From Leptospiraceae bacterium (GTDB taxonomy: Bacteria > Spirochaetota > Leptospiria > Leptospirales > Leptonemataceae): a stretch of 64,000 bases of DNA. The DNA lies in the NCBI GenBank assembly GCA_025059995.1, contig JANXCF010000005.1:60006-124005 (forward strand). The letters run 5' to 3'. The number at the start of each line of letters is the position of its first letter. The first letter of the stretch is position 1. The translations under genes were made by a program, and so were the position numbers. This document shows positions 19,491 to 31,000 of the stretch, one piece after another. The notes beneath the pieces are model-generated. The model saw only the letters and a program-made list of their open reading frames with translations. It had not been told where the DNA came from and searched no databases.

Positions 19491-21884
19491 ATGGCAGAAT
19501 CATCAGGAAAAAAGATCAAAGTAGTAGTAAAGGGAAAAACAAAAGATAAAGGAAAAGATTTACCATCTGATATTACAGATGTTTTTCGTGAAGGAGTTTC
19601 TAGCAAACAAAAAAATGAAAAGACAATTGAAACATCAAACACAATTCAAAAAGAAATCTCTTTGGAAAAGAAAAATGAGCAAAAGAAAGTAATATTAAAA
19701 AGCGTAAAAAAACCTCCAGAACTACCTTCTAAGAATACAACAACACATGAAGCAGAACTAGAAGCAGGAAAAGAACAAAAACCTCAAGAACCCAACAAAA
19801 AAGAAGAAAAAGAACGAAAACCAGCCCCTGAACCCATAGAACAAATAGAGCAAAAAGAAGAAACACAAAGAGATGAAACTCCTACCATTCTACAAGATGT
19901 AAAAGTAAAAAAAGAAGAAGAACTATCTGAGCTACAGAACAAGAAGCCGTTAAAAAAAATTTACCATCACAAAGTGCAAGAAGAAGTCAGTGAAGAGAAA
20001 GTCGAAGTTCGTTCGAAGAAACAACAAAAAGAGCAGGAAAGTGAAAGGATCTTCAACAAAAAAAATGAACAAAGATGGAATCAAAAAGATCAACAAAAAA
20101 AGAAAGATGAAAGTAAAGATTTTGAAAAACATCATAGTAGTTCAATTCCTAAAGAAATTACAATCACCGAAAGTATTCAAGTCTCTGAACTTGCTAAGAA
20201 ATTAAACGTAAAACCTAGTGAAATCATAGCTAGGCTCATGAAGTTAGGGGAGATGGTAACAATCAATCAAGTCTTGGATGCAGATACAGCAGCCATAGTT
20301 GCATCGGAATTTGGCACCGAAGTAAAAGTAGTATCTCTTTTTGAAGAAACCATTATCAAAGAAGATGAAGATCGTCCTGAAGATAGGGTACCAAGACCTC
20401 CAGTAGTAACCATCATGGGACATGTGGATCATGGGAAGACAAAACTACTGGATGTGATAAGAAAATCCAACGTGGCAGAAAAAGAAGCAGGAGCCATCAC
20501 CCAACACATAGGAGCGTATCAAGTCACGACCCCAAAAGGGAAAATTACGTTTTTGGATACTCCAGGGCACGAAGCCTTCACAGCCATGAGGGCGAGGGGA
20601 GCTTCAATTACAGATATAGTTGTATTAGTGGTTGCAGCTGATGATGGAGTCAAAGAACAAACAATCGAAGCGATACATCACGCTCAGGCGGCAAACGTTC
20701 CTATCATCGTAGCCATAAACAAAATTGACCTACCCACAGCTAATCCAGAAAAGGTTCGAAAAGAGTTAGTTCAGTATGGACTTCAACCCGAAGAATGGGG
20801 GGGAGATACCATCTTTTGTGAAATTTCTGCAAAAAACAATATTGGTATAGATAACCTTTTGGATATGATTCTTCTTCAAGCCGAGATGATGGAACTTAAA
20901 GCCAATCCCAAAGTCAGACCCGTAGGTAGAGTGATTGAGTCAAAAAAGGATCCCGGGAAAGGTCCAGTTGCTACAATTTTGATTCAAAAAGGAACTCTAA
21001 AAGAAGGTGATCCTTTCGTGGTGGGTATATATGCAGGAAAGGTGCGCGCAATGTTTGATGATTATGGAAGAAGACTCCAAGTTGCTGAGCCTTCCACTCC
21101 TATTGAAATTATTGGTATTGAAGATGTACCAGAACCAGGTGATCCTTTCCATGTCGTAGAATCAGAAAAAGAAGCAAGAGAAATTGCCGCCAAACGAAAA
21201 TACTATAAACAAATCACGCAAGCAAAATCAAAACAACCCACATGGAAAGACTTAGATGCATGGACCAAAGAACATAAAGAATTAAAAGTGATTATTAAAG
21301 CGGATGTTCATGGTTCAGTAGAAGCAATACGAGATGGTCTCATGAAGCTTTCCACAGAGGATGTGAAAGTAAATGTAATTTATGGAGCTGCAGGTCCTAT
21401 AACGGAGTCCGACGTGAATCTGGCATTAGCATCTAACGCTTTAATTGTATCCTTCCAAGTGAGAGCAACGCCAAAAGCTCAAGAAATCGCAGAACAGAAC
21501 AATGTCGAAATCAGATATTATAGTATCATTTACAATCTTTTAGAAGATATTGAAAAGGCGATGAAGGGTCTCCTTGAACCCAAAGTCGAAGAAGTAGTTT
21601 CAGGAGAGGCTGAAGTTCGTCAAGTATTCCGAATAGCAAAAGTAGGAAACGTGGCAGGTTGTATGGTGCGGAAAGGAAAAATCTCTCGGAATGAAAGAAT
21701 ACGCATTATACGAGATGGAATTGTGGTATATGATGGGGAGGTTTTACAAATCAAACGATTCAAAGAAGACGTATCAGAAGTTGCAGAAGGTTTCGAATGT
21801 GGAATTTCCATCAAAGGCTATAATGATATCAAAGAAGGGGATGTGATTGAATTTTATAAAGTCGTTGAAGTAGTTAAAAACTAA
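19491..21884 (+). CDS. infB: Translation initiation factor IF-2
   Basis: This GTPase places initiator tRNA on the ribosome. The first 220 residues are very rich in Lys and Glu and of low complexity. Then come an IF2_N domain ([19 protein letters not shown]) and the G domain with [26 protein letters not shown] and SAKNNIG. The beta-barrel and C-terminal tRNA-binding domains follow. The length of 797 is typical. The start ATG at 19491 lies 5 bases after nusA. Confidence 0.97.
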   Translation: MAESSGKKIKVVVKGKTKDKGKDLPSDITDVFREGVSSKQKNEKTIETSNTIQKEISLEKKNEQKKVILKSVKKPPELPSKNTTTHEAELEAGKEQKPQEPNKKEEKERKPAPEPIEQIEQKEETQRDETPTILQDVKVKKEEELSELQNKKPLKKIYHHKVQEEVSEEKVEVRSKKQQKEQESERIFNKKNEQRWNQKDQQKKKDESKDFEKHHSSSIPKEITITESIQVSELAKKLNVKPSEIIARLMKLGEMVTINQVLDADTAAIVASEFGTEVKVVSLFEETIIKEDEDRPEDRVPRPPVVTIMGHVDHGKTKLLDVIRKSNVAEKEAGAITQHIGAYQVTTPKGKITFLDTPGHEAFTAMRARGASITDIVVLVVAADDGVKEQTIEAIHHAQAANVPIIVAINKIDLPTANPEKVRKELVQYGLQPEEWGGDTIFCEISAKNNIGIDNLLDMILLQAEMMELKANPKVRPVGRVIESKKDPGKGPVATILIQKGTLKEGDPFVVGIYAGKVRAMFDDYGRRLQVAEPSTPIEIIGIEDVPEPGDPFHVVESEKEAREIAAKRKYYKQITQAKSKQPTWKDLDAWTKEHKELKVIIKADVHGSVEAIRDGLMKLSTEDVKVNVIYGAAGPITESDVNLALASNALIVSFQVRATPKAQEIAEQNNVEIRYYSIIYNLLEDIEKAMKGLLEPKVEEVVSGEAEVRQVFRIAKVGNVAGCMVRKGKISRNERIRIIRDGIVVYDGEVLQIKRFKEDVSEVAEGFECGISIKGYNDIKEGDVIEFYKVVEVVKN

Positions 21885-21891
21885 TTTCAAA

Positions 21892-22269
21892 ATGGATCCC
21901 GTTCGTAAAAGGAAGATTGAATCTCTCATACAAAGAGAGGTTAGTGAATACATTTATCAAAAGATTAAAAAGAAAGATGATCGAATAGCCTTTGTCTCTG
22001 TAACAAGAGTTGAACTAACAGAAGATTTTGGTTTTGCAAGAATATTTTTTTCATTATTCTCTCCTAATGAAAAAGAAAATCAAACTACTTGGAATATCAT
22101 CAATCGATACCGAAAGCAGATGCAATCAGAAATATCCAAACAAATCCGACTGAGAAGAACTCCAAAGTTTGAGTTTTTTATCGATACATCCATCAAAGAA
22201 GGAGATCGCATATTGGAATTGATAGAAAAAAAATCCTCCTCAGAACAAAAAGATAATCCTGATGCATGA
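21892..22269 (+). CDS. rbfA: Ribosome-binding factor A
   Basis: RbfA is a KH-fold factor of late 30S maturation. This 125-residue protein begins DPVRKRKIESLIQREVSEYI and has VTRVELTEDFGFARIFFSLF and RLRRTPKFEFFIDTSIKEGDRI, all matching the family. It ends in a 4-base overlap with truB, suggesting translational coupling. Confidence 0.93.
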   Translation: MDPVRKRKIESLIQREVSEYIYQKIKKKDDRIAFVSVTRVELTEDFGFARIFFSLFSPNEKENQTTWNIINRYRKQMQSEISKQIRLRRTPKFEFFIDTSIKEGDRILELIEKKSSSEQKDNPDA

Positions 22270-23177
22270 TATATGCAGAAAAAAGAGAAAGTGTCATTTT
22301 TGCTTATAAACCTGCTGGCATAACCTCTGCTGGCTTTATCAATCTTTTCAAAAAAAAACTCAAAGAGTTGTATCAAGCGAAATTAAAAGTAGGACACACA
22401 GGCACACTAGACAAATTCGCAGAAGGATTATTAATCCTTTTGATTGGGCAAGCAACGAGTTTTAGTGAATACTTTCTCAAAAAAGACAAAACCTACATCG
22501 TTGAATTTTTGATAGGAAAGCAAACGGATACCCTTGATCCTGAAGGGAAGATTCTGGAAGAATGGAATCTTGAAAGAATAAAGGATTTCTTGCAATCTCA
22601 TCGAGAAAAAATCGTTAATGCTGTATTGGGCTTGACAAAACTCAAAGAACAGATACCACCTGATTATTCTGCCATCAAGATTCAGGGAATACGATCGTCG
22701 GATTGGGTTCGCAAGGGAGTAAAAGTGGATTTACCTCCACGAAAAATTGAGATTTACAAAAGCGAAATTTTGGAATTCCATCCGGATGGAATAATAAAAG
22801 TAGAACTCCACGTTTCTTCTGGGAGCTACGTTCGAGCAATAGCACGGGATCTGGGAAGTCAAATTCAAGTTCCTATAATGGTTCGAAGTTTGATACGAAC
22901 TAAAATAGGTAATTGGTCAATATATGATTCAATTTTAACGAAAGATATGTCGAAAATCCAGTTTTTTTCTTTGTTGGAGGTACTTCGAGATTGGGATCAG
23001 ATTGTGGTTCCTATAGAATTAGAAAAAAGGATTTTACATGGAAAAAAAATTCGCTTGGATTTAAGTCAAGTAAAACAAGAAAATTTTTTATTATTAAATG
23101 AAAAAAAAGAAATCTTGGCTTGGGGTAAGAAAATCCACTCAAAAGAATATATCTATAAAAAGGTGTTTACAAGATAA
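22266..23177 (+). CDS. truB: tRNA pseudouridine(55) synthase
   Basis: TruB makes pseudouridine 55 in the T-loop of tRNAs. The N-terminal AYKPAGITSAGF, the catalytic aspartate in GHTGTLDKFAEGLL (the usual form is GTLDPxAxGLL), YIVEFLIGKQTDTLDPEG and GSYVRAIARDLG are present. The length of 303 is normal. It overlaps rbfA by 4 bases. Confidence 0.95.
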   Translation: MIYAEKRESVIFAYKPAGITSAGFINLFKKKLKELYQAKLKVGHTGTLDKFAEGLLILLIGQATSFSEYFLKKDKTYIVEFLIGKQTDTLDPEGKILEEWNLERIKDFLQSHREKIVNAVLGLTKLKEQIPPDYSAIKIQGIRSSDWVRKGVKVDLPPRKIEIYKSEILEFHPDGIIKVELHVSSGSYVRAIARDLGSQIQVPIMVRSLIRTKIGNWSIYDSILTKDMSKIQFFSLLEVLRDWDQIVVPIELEKRILHGKKIRLDLSQVKQENFLLLNEKKEILAWGKKIHSKEYIYKKVFTR

Positions 23178-23235
23178 TCGAGAGGAAAAAAATAACAAAT
23201 TGATTTAAAAATACTAGTGTTTTAAGAAGGATGGT

Positions 23236-23505
23236 ATGATAACCCACGAACAAAAGCAAGAAATCATTCAAAAATTTTCAAGGCACGACAAAGATACGGG
23301 ATCGCCTGAGGTTCAAATTGCCCTTTTAACAGCAAGAATCAAAGACTTAACGGAAAATCATTTTAATGTTCATAAAAAAGATCATCATTCAAAAAGAGGA
23401 TTGCTAAAATTAGTAAGCCAAAGAAAACGTCTATTAAGCTATCTACATCGAACTGATCCTGCAAAATACCGAGAAATCATAAAAGAATTGAATTTAAGAA
23501 GGTAA
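23236..23505 (+). CDS. rpsO: 30S ribosomal protein S15
   Basis: S15 binds 16S rRNA in the platform of the small subunit. The 89-residue product has the canonical [28 protein letters not shown] and [11 protein letters not shown] motifs. An AGAAGG ribosome site precedes the ATG. It has a 58-base leader after truB, in which S15 autoregulation of its own mRNA could act; I did not fold it. Confidence 0.98.
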   Translation: MITHEQKQEIIQKFSRHDKDTGSPEVQIALLTARIKDLTENHFNVHKKDHHSKRGLLKLVSQRKRLLSYLHRTDPAKYREIIKELNLRR

Positions 23506-23515
23506 GAAGGTATCG

Positions 23516-25810
23516 ATGAATATTGACGAAAAATATGATGTAGTTTCAAGCGAAGAATACTCAGATGAAATTCCAGATAGTGGTGAGAATATTCCTAAAA
23601 TTTCTAATTCAAATTTGTTTTTAGAAAAAAAATTCGTCACTTTATCTCAGCCTTGGGAAGATCAAGAAATCACAATTGAAACAGGAAATTGGGCAAAGCA
23701 AGCACACGGAGCCGTAGTATATCGTTGTGGAAAATTGGTGTTGTTGGCAACCGTTTGTGCTGAAAAAGAACCTCAAGAAGGACAGGACTTTTTCCCATTA
23801 ACTGTGGAATATAGAGAGAAGTCTTATGCAGTAGGAAAGTTTCCAGGTGGATTTGTCAAAAGAGAAAGTAAGCCATTGGATCACGAGATATTAATTTCTC
23901 GATTGATCGATCGACCTATTCGTCCTTTATTTCCCGAAGGTTATTTTTGCGAGGTTCAGTTGCTTGTAACTGTGCTTTCGGCAGACCCTGAACGTTCATT
24001 AGAAGGACATGCCATAACTGCGGCATCAGCGGCGATTCAAGTTTCGGACATTCCTTTTCATGCACCGGTGGCGGGTGTAGTAGTAGGATATAAAGACGGA
24101 AAGTTTTACTGTGATCCAAAGCGAGAAATTCTCATAGAAGGTGAAATGGAGTTGGTCGTGGCAGGAACTGAAAGTGCTGTAACGATGATAGAAGGAGAGG
24201 CAAAAGAAGTTCCCGAAGACATACTCCTAAAAGCCATTGAATTTGCTCATGAAAAAATCAAAGAAAAAATCCAAATCCAAAAACGCCTAGTTCAAGAACT
24301 CCAACCAAAAAAAAGAGAAATCTCATTGAAATTACCCGATGCAAATCTCAAAAAGCTTGTGTATGATTATGCCTACGAGCAAGTTTACCAAGCAAACAAG
24401 ACAAAAGATAAAAAAGAGCGAGCAAGAAAAATTGAAGAAATCAATAAACAAACCTTAGATTATATACTCCGTTCGAATTATGTGACTCAAAACCAACTCC
24501 AAGCTGACTCGGTTCTAAAAGAAGCAAAAAATTTTCTTCACGAGCTCGAATATGACGTAGTTCGAAGAACCATCTTTGAAGAAGGAATTCGAGCTGACGG
24601 TAGAAAAGTAGATGAAATCCGAGAAATTCAAATTGAAATAGATGTTTTACCTTCAACGCATGGTTCAGCGGTTTTTACCCGTGGACAAACCCAATCTCTG
24701 GGGGTAGTCACATTAGGTGCAGGTGATGACTTTCAATTGGTAGAAACTGTGTATGGTGAAGAAATCAAAAAGTTCATGTTGCATTATAACTTTCCGCCCT
24801 TTTCTACGGGTGAGGTAAAACGCTTAGGTCCACCTGCAAGAAGAGAGATTGGGCATGGACACTTAGCGGAAAGAGCCCTCAAAGCAGTAATACCAAATCA
24901 AGAAGAATTTCCTTACATCATTAGGGTTGTATCGGAAATTTTGGAGTCTAATGGTTCTTCATCAATGGCGAGTGTTTGCTCAGGCTCATTGGCACTGATG
25001 TGCGCAGGAGTTCCCATCAAACGTCATGTAGCTGGAATAGCTATGGGACTCATCAAAGACGATGAAACAGGAAAATATCTAATTCTTTCTGACATTGCAG
25101 GAATAGAAGATCATTTCGGAGACATGGACTTTAAAATTGCAGGGACGAGAAGGGGGGTAACTGCACTTCAGTTAGACATCAAAACTGAGGGTCTATCTTT
25201 GCAGATCTTAAAAGATGCTATTGAACAAGCAACCCGAGGAAAAAACTATATTTTAGACAAAATGGAAGAAGTGATCTCAAAACCTCGAGAGCAATTGGCA
25301 CCAACAGCTCCATCCATTTTGTCTGTGCAAATTGACGTTGAAAAAATCGGTGAGTTGATCGGACCTGGCGGTAGAATCATAAAAAGCATTATCGAAAGAA
25401 CAGGTGCGGATGTGTGGGTAGAACAAGATGGGAAAGTCATGATATCAGCATCGAATCAAGAATCTGCCCTAAAAGCAAAACAAATCATTGAAAACATGTT
25501 CAAAAAGATAGAGGTAGGTCAAATATTCAAGGGAGTTGTAAAACGTATCACTGATTTTGGAGCTTTTATCGAAATCATGCCCGGAAAAGAAGGTTTATTA
25601 CACATTTCCAAAATGTCGCCACACCGCATAAGTTCAGTTCGAGAAGTAATGGATGTAGGGGATGAGGTTTCAGTCGCTGTTCTTGATATAGACAACACTG
25701 GAAGAATAAGTCTCATCATTAAAGACCTGCACGAAAAGAAAGAAGACAAAGGTCCCAAATCAACAACACCCAACAGACCCCCAAGAGTAGATAAAAGATA
25801 TCGCTATTGA
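23516..25810 (+). CDS. pnp: Polyribonucleotide nucleotidyltransferase
   Basis: PNPase degrades RNA phosphorolytically from the 3' end. The two RNase PH domains (VYRCGKLVLLATVCAEKEPQ; THGSAVFTRGQTQSLGVVTL, and FSTGEVKRLGPPARREIGHG) flank a helical linker. KH (IGELIGPGGRIIKSI) and S1 (GVVKRITDFGAFIEIMPGKEGLLHIS) domains follow. The N-terminus carries an acidic extension of about 35-40 residues not usual in the family, so 764 residues is long. The start at 23516 has AGAAGG upstream and lies 10 bases after rpsO. Confidence 0.97.
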   Translation: MNIDEKYDVVSSEEYSDEIPDSGENIPKISNSNLFLEKKFVTLSQPWEDQEITIETGNWAKQAHGAVVYRCGKLVLLATVCAEKEPQEGQDFFPLTVEYREKSYAVGKFPGGFVKRESKPLDHEILISRLIDRPIRPLFPEGYFCEVQLLVTVLSADPERSLEGHAITAASAAIQVSDIPFHAPVAGVVVGYKDGKFYCDPKREILIEGEMELVVAGTESAVTMIEGEAKEVPEDILLKAIEFAHEKIKEKIQIQKRLVQELQPKKREISLKLPDANLKKLVYDYAYEQVYQANKTKDKKERARKIEEINKQTLDYILRSNYVTQNQLQADSVLKEAKNFLHELEYDVVRRTIFEEGIRADGRKVDEIREIQIEIDVLPSTHGSAVFTRGQTQSLGVVTLGAGDDFQLVETVYGEEIKKFMLHYNFPPFSTGEVKRLGPPARREIGHGHLAERALKAVIPNQEEFPYIIRVVSEILESNGSSSMASVCSGSLALMCAGVPIKRHVAGIAMGLIKDDETGKYLILSDIAGIEDHFGDMDFKIAGTRRGVTALQLDIKTEGLSLQILKDAIEQATRGKNYILDKMEEVISKPREQLAPTAPSILSVQIDVEKIGELIGPGGRIIKSIIERTGADVWVEQDGKVMISASNQESALKAKQIIENMFKKIEVGQIFKGVVKRITDFGAFIEIMPGKEGLLHISKMSPHRISSVREVMDVGDEVSVAVLDIDNTGRISLIIKDLHEKKEDKGPKSTTPNRPPRVDKRYRY

Positions 25811-26259
25811 TGAAAATAAAAGTATTTTGTGAAAAGGGAGCTCGACTCCCCGAGAAAGCAACTTCTGCAGCAGCTGCTTATGATGTTCGTGCGTTTTTGC
25901 CGTTCGACCAAGAAATCATCTTGGAACCAGGAGATTGGTTTTCTGTTCCCACGGGCTTGTATTTTGAGATTCCACAAGGTTATTTTCTATCTGTGCGACC
26001 TCGCTCAGGTTTGGCAAATCAATATGGTGTGACACTTTTGAACTCTCCTGGAACTATTGACTCTGATTATCGAGGAGAACTGAAAATTATTATGATAAAC
26101 TTGGGAAAACAAACCTTTCGTATTCGCAATCATGAACGTATTGCCCAAATCATTGTTGAAAAAGAGATTCCCTTTAAATGGGAGGTAGTTTCTCGTAAAT
26201 CCGATTTATCTCCTTCTATTAGAGGAGAGGGTGGTTTTGGAAGCACAGGCTTAGCATGA
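25810..26259 (+). CDS. dut: dUTP diphosphatase
   Basis: This trimeric enzyme hydrolyses dUTP to dUMP and keeps uracil out of DNA. All five motifs are seen: AAAAYDVRA, RPRSGLANQYG, GTIDSDYRGELKIIMINLG, RIAQIIVEK and RGEGGFGSTG. I start at the ATG at 25810, which overlaps the pnp stop (TGATG); a TTG three bases earlier is less likely. The product is 149 residues. Confidence 0.96.
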   Translation: MKIKVFCEKGARLPEKATSAAAAYDVRAFLPFDQEIILEPGDWFSVPTGLYFEIPQGYFLSVRPRSGLANQYGVTLLNSPGTIDSDYRGELKIIMINLGKQTFRIRNHERIAQIIVEKEIPFKWEVVSRKSDLSPSIRGEGGFGSTGLA

Positions 26260-26261
26260 TT

Positions 26262-27116
26262 TTACTTTAACATCTTTATAAATTTTTTCAAAGAAATTCT
26301 TGCACCAGCGGCATGTGGATGTCCACCACCTCCTAAGAACGTAGCTACCTCTTGAGCATTTACTTTTGAACCCTCGACGCTTCGAAAACTAAGCTTTACT
26401 TCTTCCCCAGTGATATAATAAACACACCCTAAACCATCGTATTTTTTGGCGAGTTCGTTACCTAATTCTGATAAATAAGTATTAGAATTCACTGCAGGGA
26501 TGCGAAATCTTTTTCTTAAAAAACCTCCAAACTCAAGCCAAATAGGTTCAATTTTTTTCAGGGTTTGATCTATGCTGGAGTCAATATATTCTTTAATACC
26601 TAAACCTTTTTCATATAGAGATGAAATCGGTTCTTCTATTAGATTTAAGAGTTCCTGTGGTTTATCTAAAACCTTCGAAAAAAGATAATAACAGACAATA
26701 TCCGTCTCTGGATACTCTTTCTTCCAGAGATCTCGATCTTCGATGATTTTTATTAACTTTGGCACATCACCGAATAAATAATCCCAACTTAAATAAGCCG
26801 CAGAATGTTGTAAGTTGAATATACTTTCAAAATTGGAGTATGCTTTTTCTAAAGCTTCAATCTCATCTTTGGCTGTAATATGATGATCGATGTGAATGAC
26901 TCGATTTCCGTTAAGAAGGAGTTTTTCAAAATCAGATCTTTTCAATGAAAAATCTACTACATAAATGGTATCATTTTTTGTAGATAGAATTTCTTCAATC
27001 TCATCTTGAGAATATCCATGACTGATCGGAAATACACGAACATTTTCGAATTTTTTTACGACAGCTGATGCTGAAGCCGTCCCATCCAGACAATGCTTAT
27101 GAAACAAAACCCACAT
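26262..27116 (-). CDS. DHH-family phosphoesterase
   Basis: This 284-residue protein is a manganese-type phosphoesterase of the DHH/DHHA1 superfamily. The N-terminus has HKHCLDGTASASA, then VVDFS and HIDHH, and the C-terminal DHHA1 domain has FLGGGGHPHAAGARI. Related proteins degrade short oligonucleotides, cyclic dinucleotide products or polyphosphate; I cannot choose among these. It converges with dut, the two stops being two bases apart, with no visible terminator. Confidence 0.85.
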   Translation of the reverse strand: MWVLFHKHCLDGTASASAVVKKFENVRVFPISHGYSQDEIEEILSTKNDTIYVVDFSLKRSDFEKLLLNGNRVIHIDHHITAKDEIEALEKAYSNFESIFNLQHSAAYLSWDYLFGDVPKLIKIIEDRDLWKKEYPETDIVCYYLFSKVLDKPQELLNLIEEPISSLYEKGLGIKEYIDSSIDQTLKKIEPIWLEFGGFLRKRFRIPAVNSNTYLSELGNELAKKYDGLGCVYYITGEEVKLSFRSVEGSKVNAQEVATFLGGGGHPHAAGARISLKKFIKMLK

Positions 27117-27379
27117 AACAATAATATATATAAAATTATCGACAAATTTGAAACATCACATCAATTTTCTTTGAATTAGTTTGAAGTCTGATATGAAACC
27201 GATTAAGTTTGTTTAGTTAAAAGAAATTTTTTATCGGAGAGAGGTTAAAAATTTTTGTAAGAAGTAAAATTTTATATACAAAAAACTAGAAGTTATATTA
27301 CTAAAATTGAGCTACAAAAAACTCAAAATACAATCAAAAAAACATATCCATAATCAACATCAATCTCATCTTCCTTTTC
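27117..27379. other. Intergenic stretch with no recognised feature
   Basis: About 260 very AT-rich bases lie between the upstream side of the DHH gene and the end of the coiled-coil gene. I see no gene, tRNA or clear hairpin. The promoter of the minus-strand DHH gene should lie at its left-hand boundary. Confidence 0.5.
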
Positions 27380-27988
27380 TTACTCGAACTTAACGAAAGC
27401 GATAAGGACGCTTAAGAAGGTAAGACCCGTGGCTATAATCCATTGTAGGAACTGGAGTTTTTTTTCTACGGCTCTGAAGCGTTCATGCATGGCTTCGAAA
27501 CGAGCGTTCATGGCTTCGAAGCGAGCATTCATTTCTTTTTGTTGAGTTTCAAATCGAAGGTTCATTTCTTTGTAGAGGATTTCGAAACGTTCATTCATGG
27601 CTTCGAAACGGGCATTCATTTCTTTTTGTTGAGTTTCGAAGCGAGCGTTCATTTCTTTTTGTTGAGTTTCAAATCGAAGGTTAATTTCTTTATAGAGGAT
27701 TTCGAAACGTTCATTCATGGCTTCGAAACGGTCGTTCATTTCTTTTCGTAGAGCTTCAATGCGGGCATTGATTGTGTTGATTTCTTTGATTAAAGCTTCA
27801 AACCTTTTGTCTTCGAGTTTTCTTAGGGCTTTGAGTTCTTTTTCTACTCTGAGGAGTCTTTTTAGGATTGAGATTTTTTTTACTTGTTTTTCGTGTTTAG
27901 AGATGAGTTCATCAAATTTTTCTTTTAGGAGTTCGTCTAAGATGGAAGAGACAAGGGACTTTAGTTCACTTTGGTTCATGATTGACAT
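27380..27988 (-). CDS. Repeat-rich coiled-coil protein with C-terminal membrane anchor
   Basis: This 202-residue protein is almost entirely charged helix. Residues about 75-175 consist of heptad/hendecad units such as MNARFEA, MNERFEILYKE and NLRFETQQKE, and the C-terminus is a single hydrophobic helix (LQWIIATGLTFLSVLIAFV). A membrane-anchored coiled coil is therefore predicted. Function is unknown. The DNA encoding it has a near-perfect 120-base tandem duplication. Its codon use and its ATGAACCAAA opening (second ATG, at 27979) resemble the coiled-coil gene at 5183-5881, so the two may be relatives; it lacks the nuclease-like domain. The alternative start at 27979 removes three residues. 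Confidence 0.6.
   Translation of the reverse strand: MSIMNQSELKSLVSSILDELLKEKFDELISKHEKQVKKISILKRLLRVEKELKALRKLEDKRFEALIKEINTINARIEALRKEMNDRFEAMNERFEILYKEINLRFETQQKEMNARFETQQKEMNARFEAMNERFEILYKEMNLRFETQQKEMNARFEAMNARFEAMHERFRAVEKKLQFLQWIIATGLTFLSVLIAFVKFE
27525..27730. repeat. Tandem 120-base duplication inside the coiled-coil gene
   Basis: The 86 bases at 27525-27610 recur at 27645-27730 with about three mismatches, a 120-base period equal to 40 codons. The flanks contain more diverged copies of the same units. The frame is kept, so the change only lengthens the coiled coil. Confidence 0.85.
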
Positions 27989-28075
27989 AATAAAGTTAAA
28001 AGTTAATCAAAAACTTGTAAAGTATTTTTTGAAGTAGTGTTTGTAATTCAATAATTAATGAAAAAAGATAAAAAA

Positions 28076-31000
28076 TCATGTTTTTTTAAACTTTTCTAAA
28101 AGAAAAGCTTCAACTTTATAATACATATATGGCAAAAGAAGCAAAGTTAATATTGTTGAAGTTACTAAACCTCCCACAACGATTGTTGCTAAAGGTCTTT
28201 GAACTTCTGCGCCAATGCCTGTATTGAACGCCATCGGGATAAATCCAAACGCAGCTACAAGAGCTGTCATTAGGATAGGACGAATCCTCATCAGAGCTCC
28301 TTCAATCACAGTGGTTTGAAGATCTAATCCCTCTTGTCTAAGTTGTTTAAAAACATTCAAAAGGACAACTCCATTCAAAATGGCAATTCCAGAAAGGGCA
28401 ATAAACCCCACAGAAGTAGAAACACTAAATGGAATATCCCTGATCCAAAGAAGAAAAATCCCTCCAATACTCGCAAAGGGAATAGCAGTAATGATAAGTA
28501 ACGTATGCACAAAAGATTCCAAATTTTGATATAATATTAAAGCAATCACAAAGATTGTTAGTGGAATCAATATCATCATTCGAAGTTTTGCTCGCTGTAA
28601 ATTTTTATATTGTCCTGCCCACTCAAAATAATAGTCTTGATAGTCTTTTAAAACTTCTCGAACAAGTGGTTCGGATTTTTTGACAAACCCTTCAATATCC
28701 CGGCTATTTAAATAGATTGATAAAGCCGCATATCGTTTCGAATTGACCCTCGATATTGTAGTAACCTGTTCTACGATGCGGAAGTTTGACAGTTCTCTAA
28801 GAGAAATGACGCCACCCTCAGGAAGATCAATGGGGATGGAATTGATCCCATCAATAGAATTTCGATATTTATCATCTAATCTAAAGATAATTGGGTATTT
28901 CATTTGATTTTCGTAATAAATTCCGATTTCTTTTCCTGCCAAACTGTATTCAAAAATTGTATTAACGTCTTTTTGTGAAATACCGTATTTGATCAAAGCT
29001 TGAGGGTTAGTTTCAAATTTCAAGATGGGAGTTTTTGTTAATGCACTCAATTCATCTTGAACTAATTCCTTGATTTCTTTTTGAAGGTTGCTTTCTAAAA
29101 TAGCTCTAATTTTTTCAATCAATTCAAACAGAGTTTCCAAATCGGGACCAAAGATTCTAAGGCTGATGTCTGCACGAGAACCCTCCAGCATTTCGTTAAA
29201 TCTCATTTCAATTGGCTGTGTTGGAGAGATTTCATCTCTTTCGAATTGGGGATATGATTGGATTTTATTTCGAATTTCAATGAGTAAATCTTGTTTTGTT
29301 ATGGGTTGCCCGTGTTCGTTTTTTCTCCAAAGATTTTTGTCTTTTTTCAGGATAATAAAAGTATCGGCAAAATTGATCCCCATAGGATCAGTTGCTGATT
29401 CCGGTATCCCAATCCGAGAAAACACATGTTCAACTTCTGGAAATTCTAAAATGATTTTCTCCACCATTTTTTGTTTTTCTACCATTTCTTCTAAAGATAT
29501 ATCAGAATTCCTTACAATTCCAATTACTAAGTCTTGTTCATCTAAATCTGGGACAAATTCTGTTGGCATTTTGTAGAATATATATAACGAAACAAAAAAA
29601 AGAATAATAGTAATTCCTAAAAAAATAAACCCAAATCTTAAGTTAAAAATTATAATTTTTTTATAAATTTTCTTAATTATTTTTTCGAAGCTAAATTTTA
29701 GAAATTTATTTTCATGAACTTCTGATCTTAGAAATAACCTTGATAAAGAAGGTATCAAAAACAAAGCAATTCCTAATGATCCCAAAAGAGCAATGATCAT
29801 CGTAATTGCCATTGGACGAAACATCTTTCCTTCAATACCTTCAAGAAATAGGACTGGAATATAAACAATGATAATGATAGAAATACCAGTGATGATAGCA
29901 GGGGTAACTTCACGAATGGATTTTTGAATTAGTTCTTTTTTTTGATCTTTGGAGATGTTAGGATTCATTTCTAAGTTTCTCAGAATGTTTTCTACCATTA
30001 CCACAGAGGCATCGACAATGAGTCCAAAATCGATAGCTCCCAAGCTCATCAAGTTAGCAGAAATCTTATTTTGAACCATTCCTGTAAAAGCAATCAACAT
30101 CGACAAAGGAATCGAAAGACTTACCAAAATCGCAGCTCGAATGTTTCCTAAAATCAAAGTAAGAATAGAAATAACAAGAACTGATCCTTCGAACAAATTT
30201 TTCTCAACAGTCTTGATGGTTTGATCCACCAAATATTTTCTTGAATAAACTGGATGGATCTTAACATTTTGAGGTTTGTGAATACTTTTGATGGCTTCTT
30301 CTGCATTCTTTGCGACTTCTCGGCTGTTTTCTCCCATTCTCATTAGGACCGTTCCAAGAACGGTTTCTTCTCCATTGAATGTAGCTGCCCCAATTCTTGG
30401 TTGTTCTTTTTCTAGTACTTTGGCAAAATTATTTAATTTCAATGCAGGTCCGATTGAATAAATGCGAATGGGAAAATTTTGAATTTCTTTTAGAGAGAAA
30501 AAACGATTATCATTTTTGATAATAAAGCGTTTTCTTTGAAACTCTGAATATCCACCACTTGAGATTTCACCTATCCCTTCGATAGCATGTAGAAGCCCCA
30601 AAGGACCTATCCCATATTTATTCAATTCATTTGGAAGATATTCTACGAATATTGCTTTGCTGTATCCACCTATAGAGTCTACTTCTGCAGCACCTTGAAT
30701 GGTTCTAAGTTGTGGTTTGATAATCCAATCCTGCACAGTTCTTAAATATAAAAGCTTTTCTTTTTCGTTTAAAATGTCATTGTTTTTCAAAACATACATG
30801 AAGACCTCACTCAAACCCGTGCTTATAGGTCCTAGCTGAGGGATAATGCCTTCGGGTAATTCTTTTTGAACTTTTTGTAATCTTTCATTGATGAGTTGTC
30901 TTGCTAGAAGGAGATCCATATCATCATCAAAAACGACTGTGATGAGGGAAAGACCAAACTTTGTAATAGAACGAATTTCTTGAACTTTTTGAATCCCAGA

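Noticed and set aside
27500..27740. A CRISPR-like regular repeat.
   Set aside because: The units are contiguous and in frame inside a coding sequence, with no spacers and no cas genes.
27485..27751. A plus-strand reading frame with repeated HGFE units.
   Set aside because: It is the antisense shadow of the coiled-coil repeats on the minus strand, which have the coherent heptads and membrane anchor.
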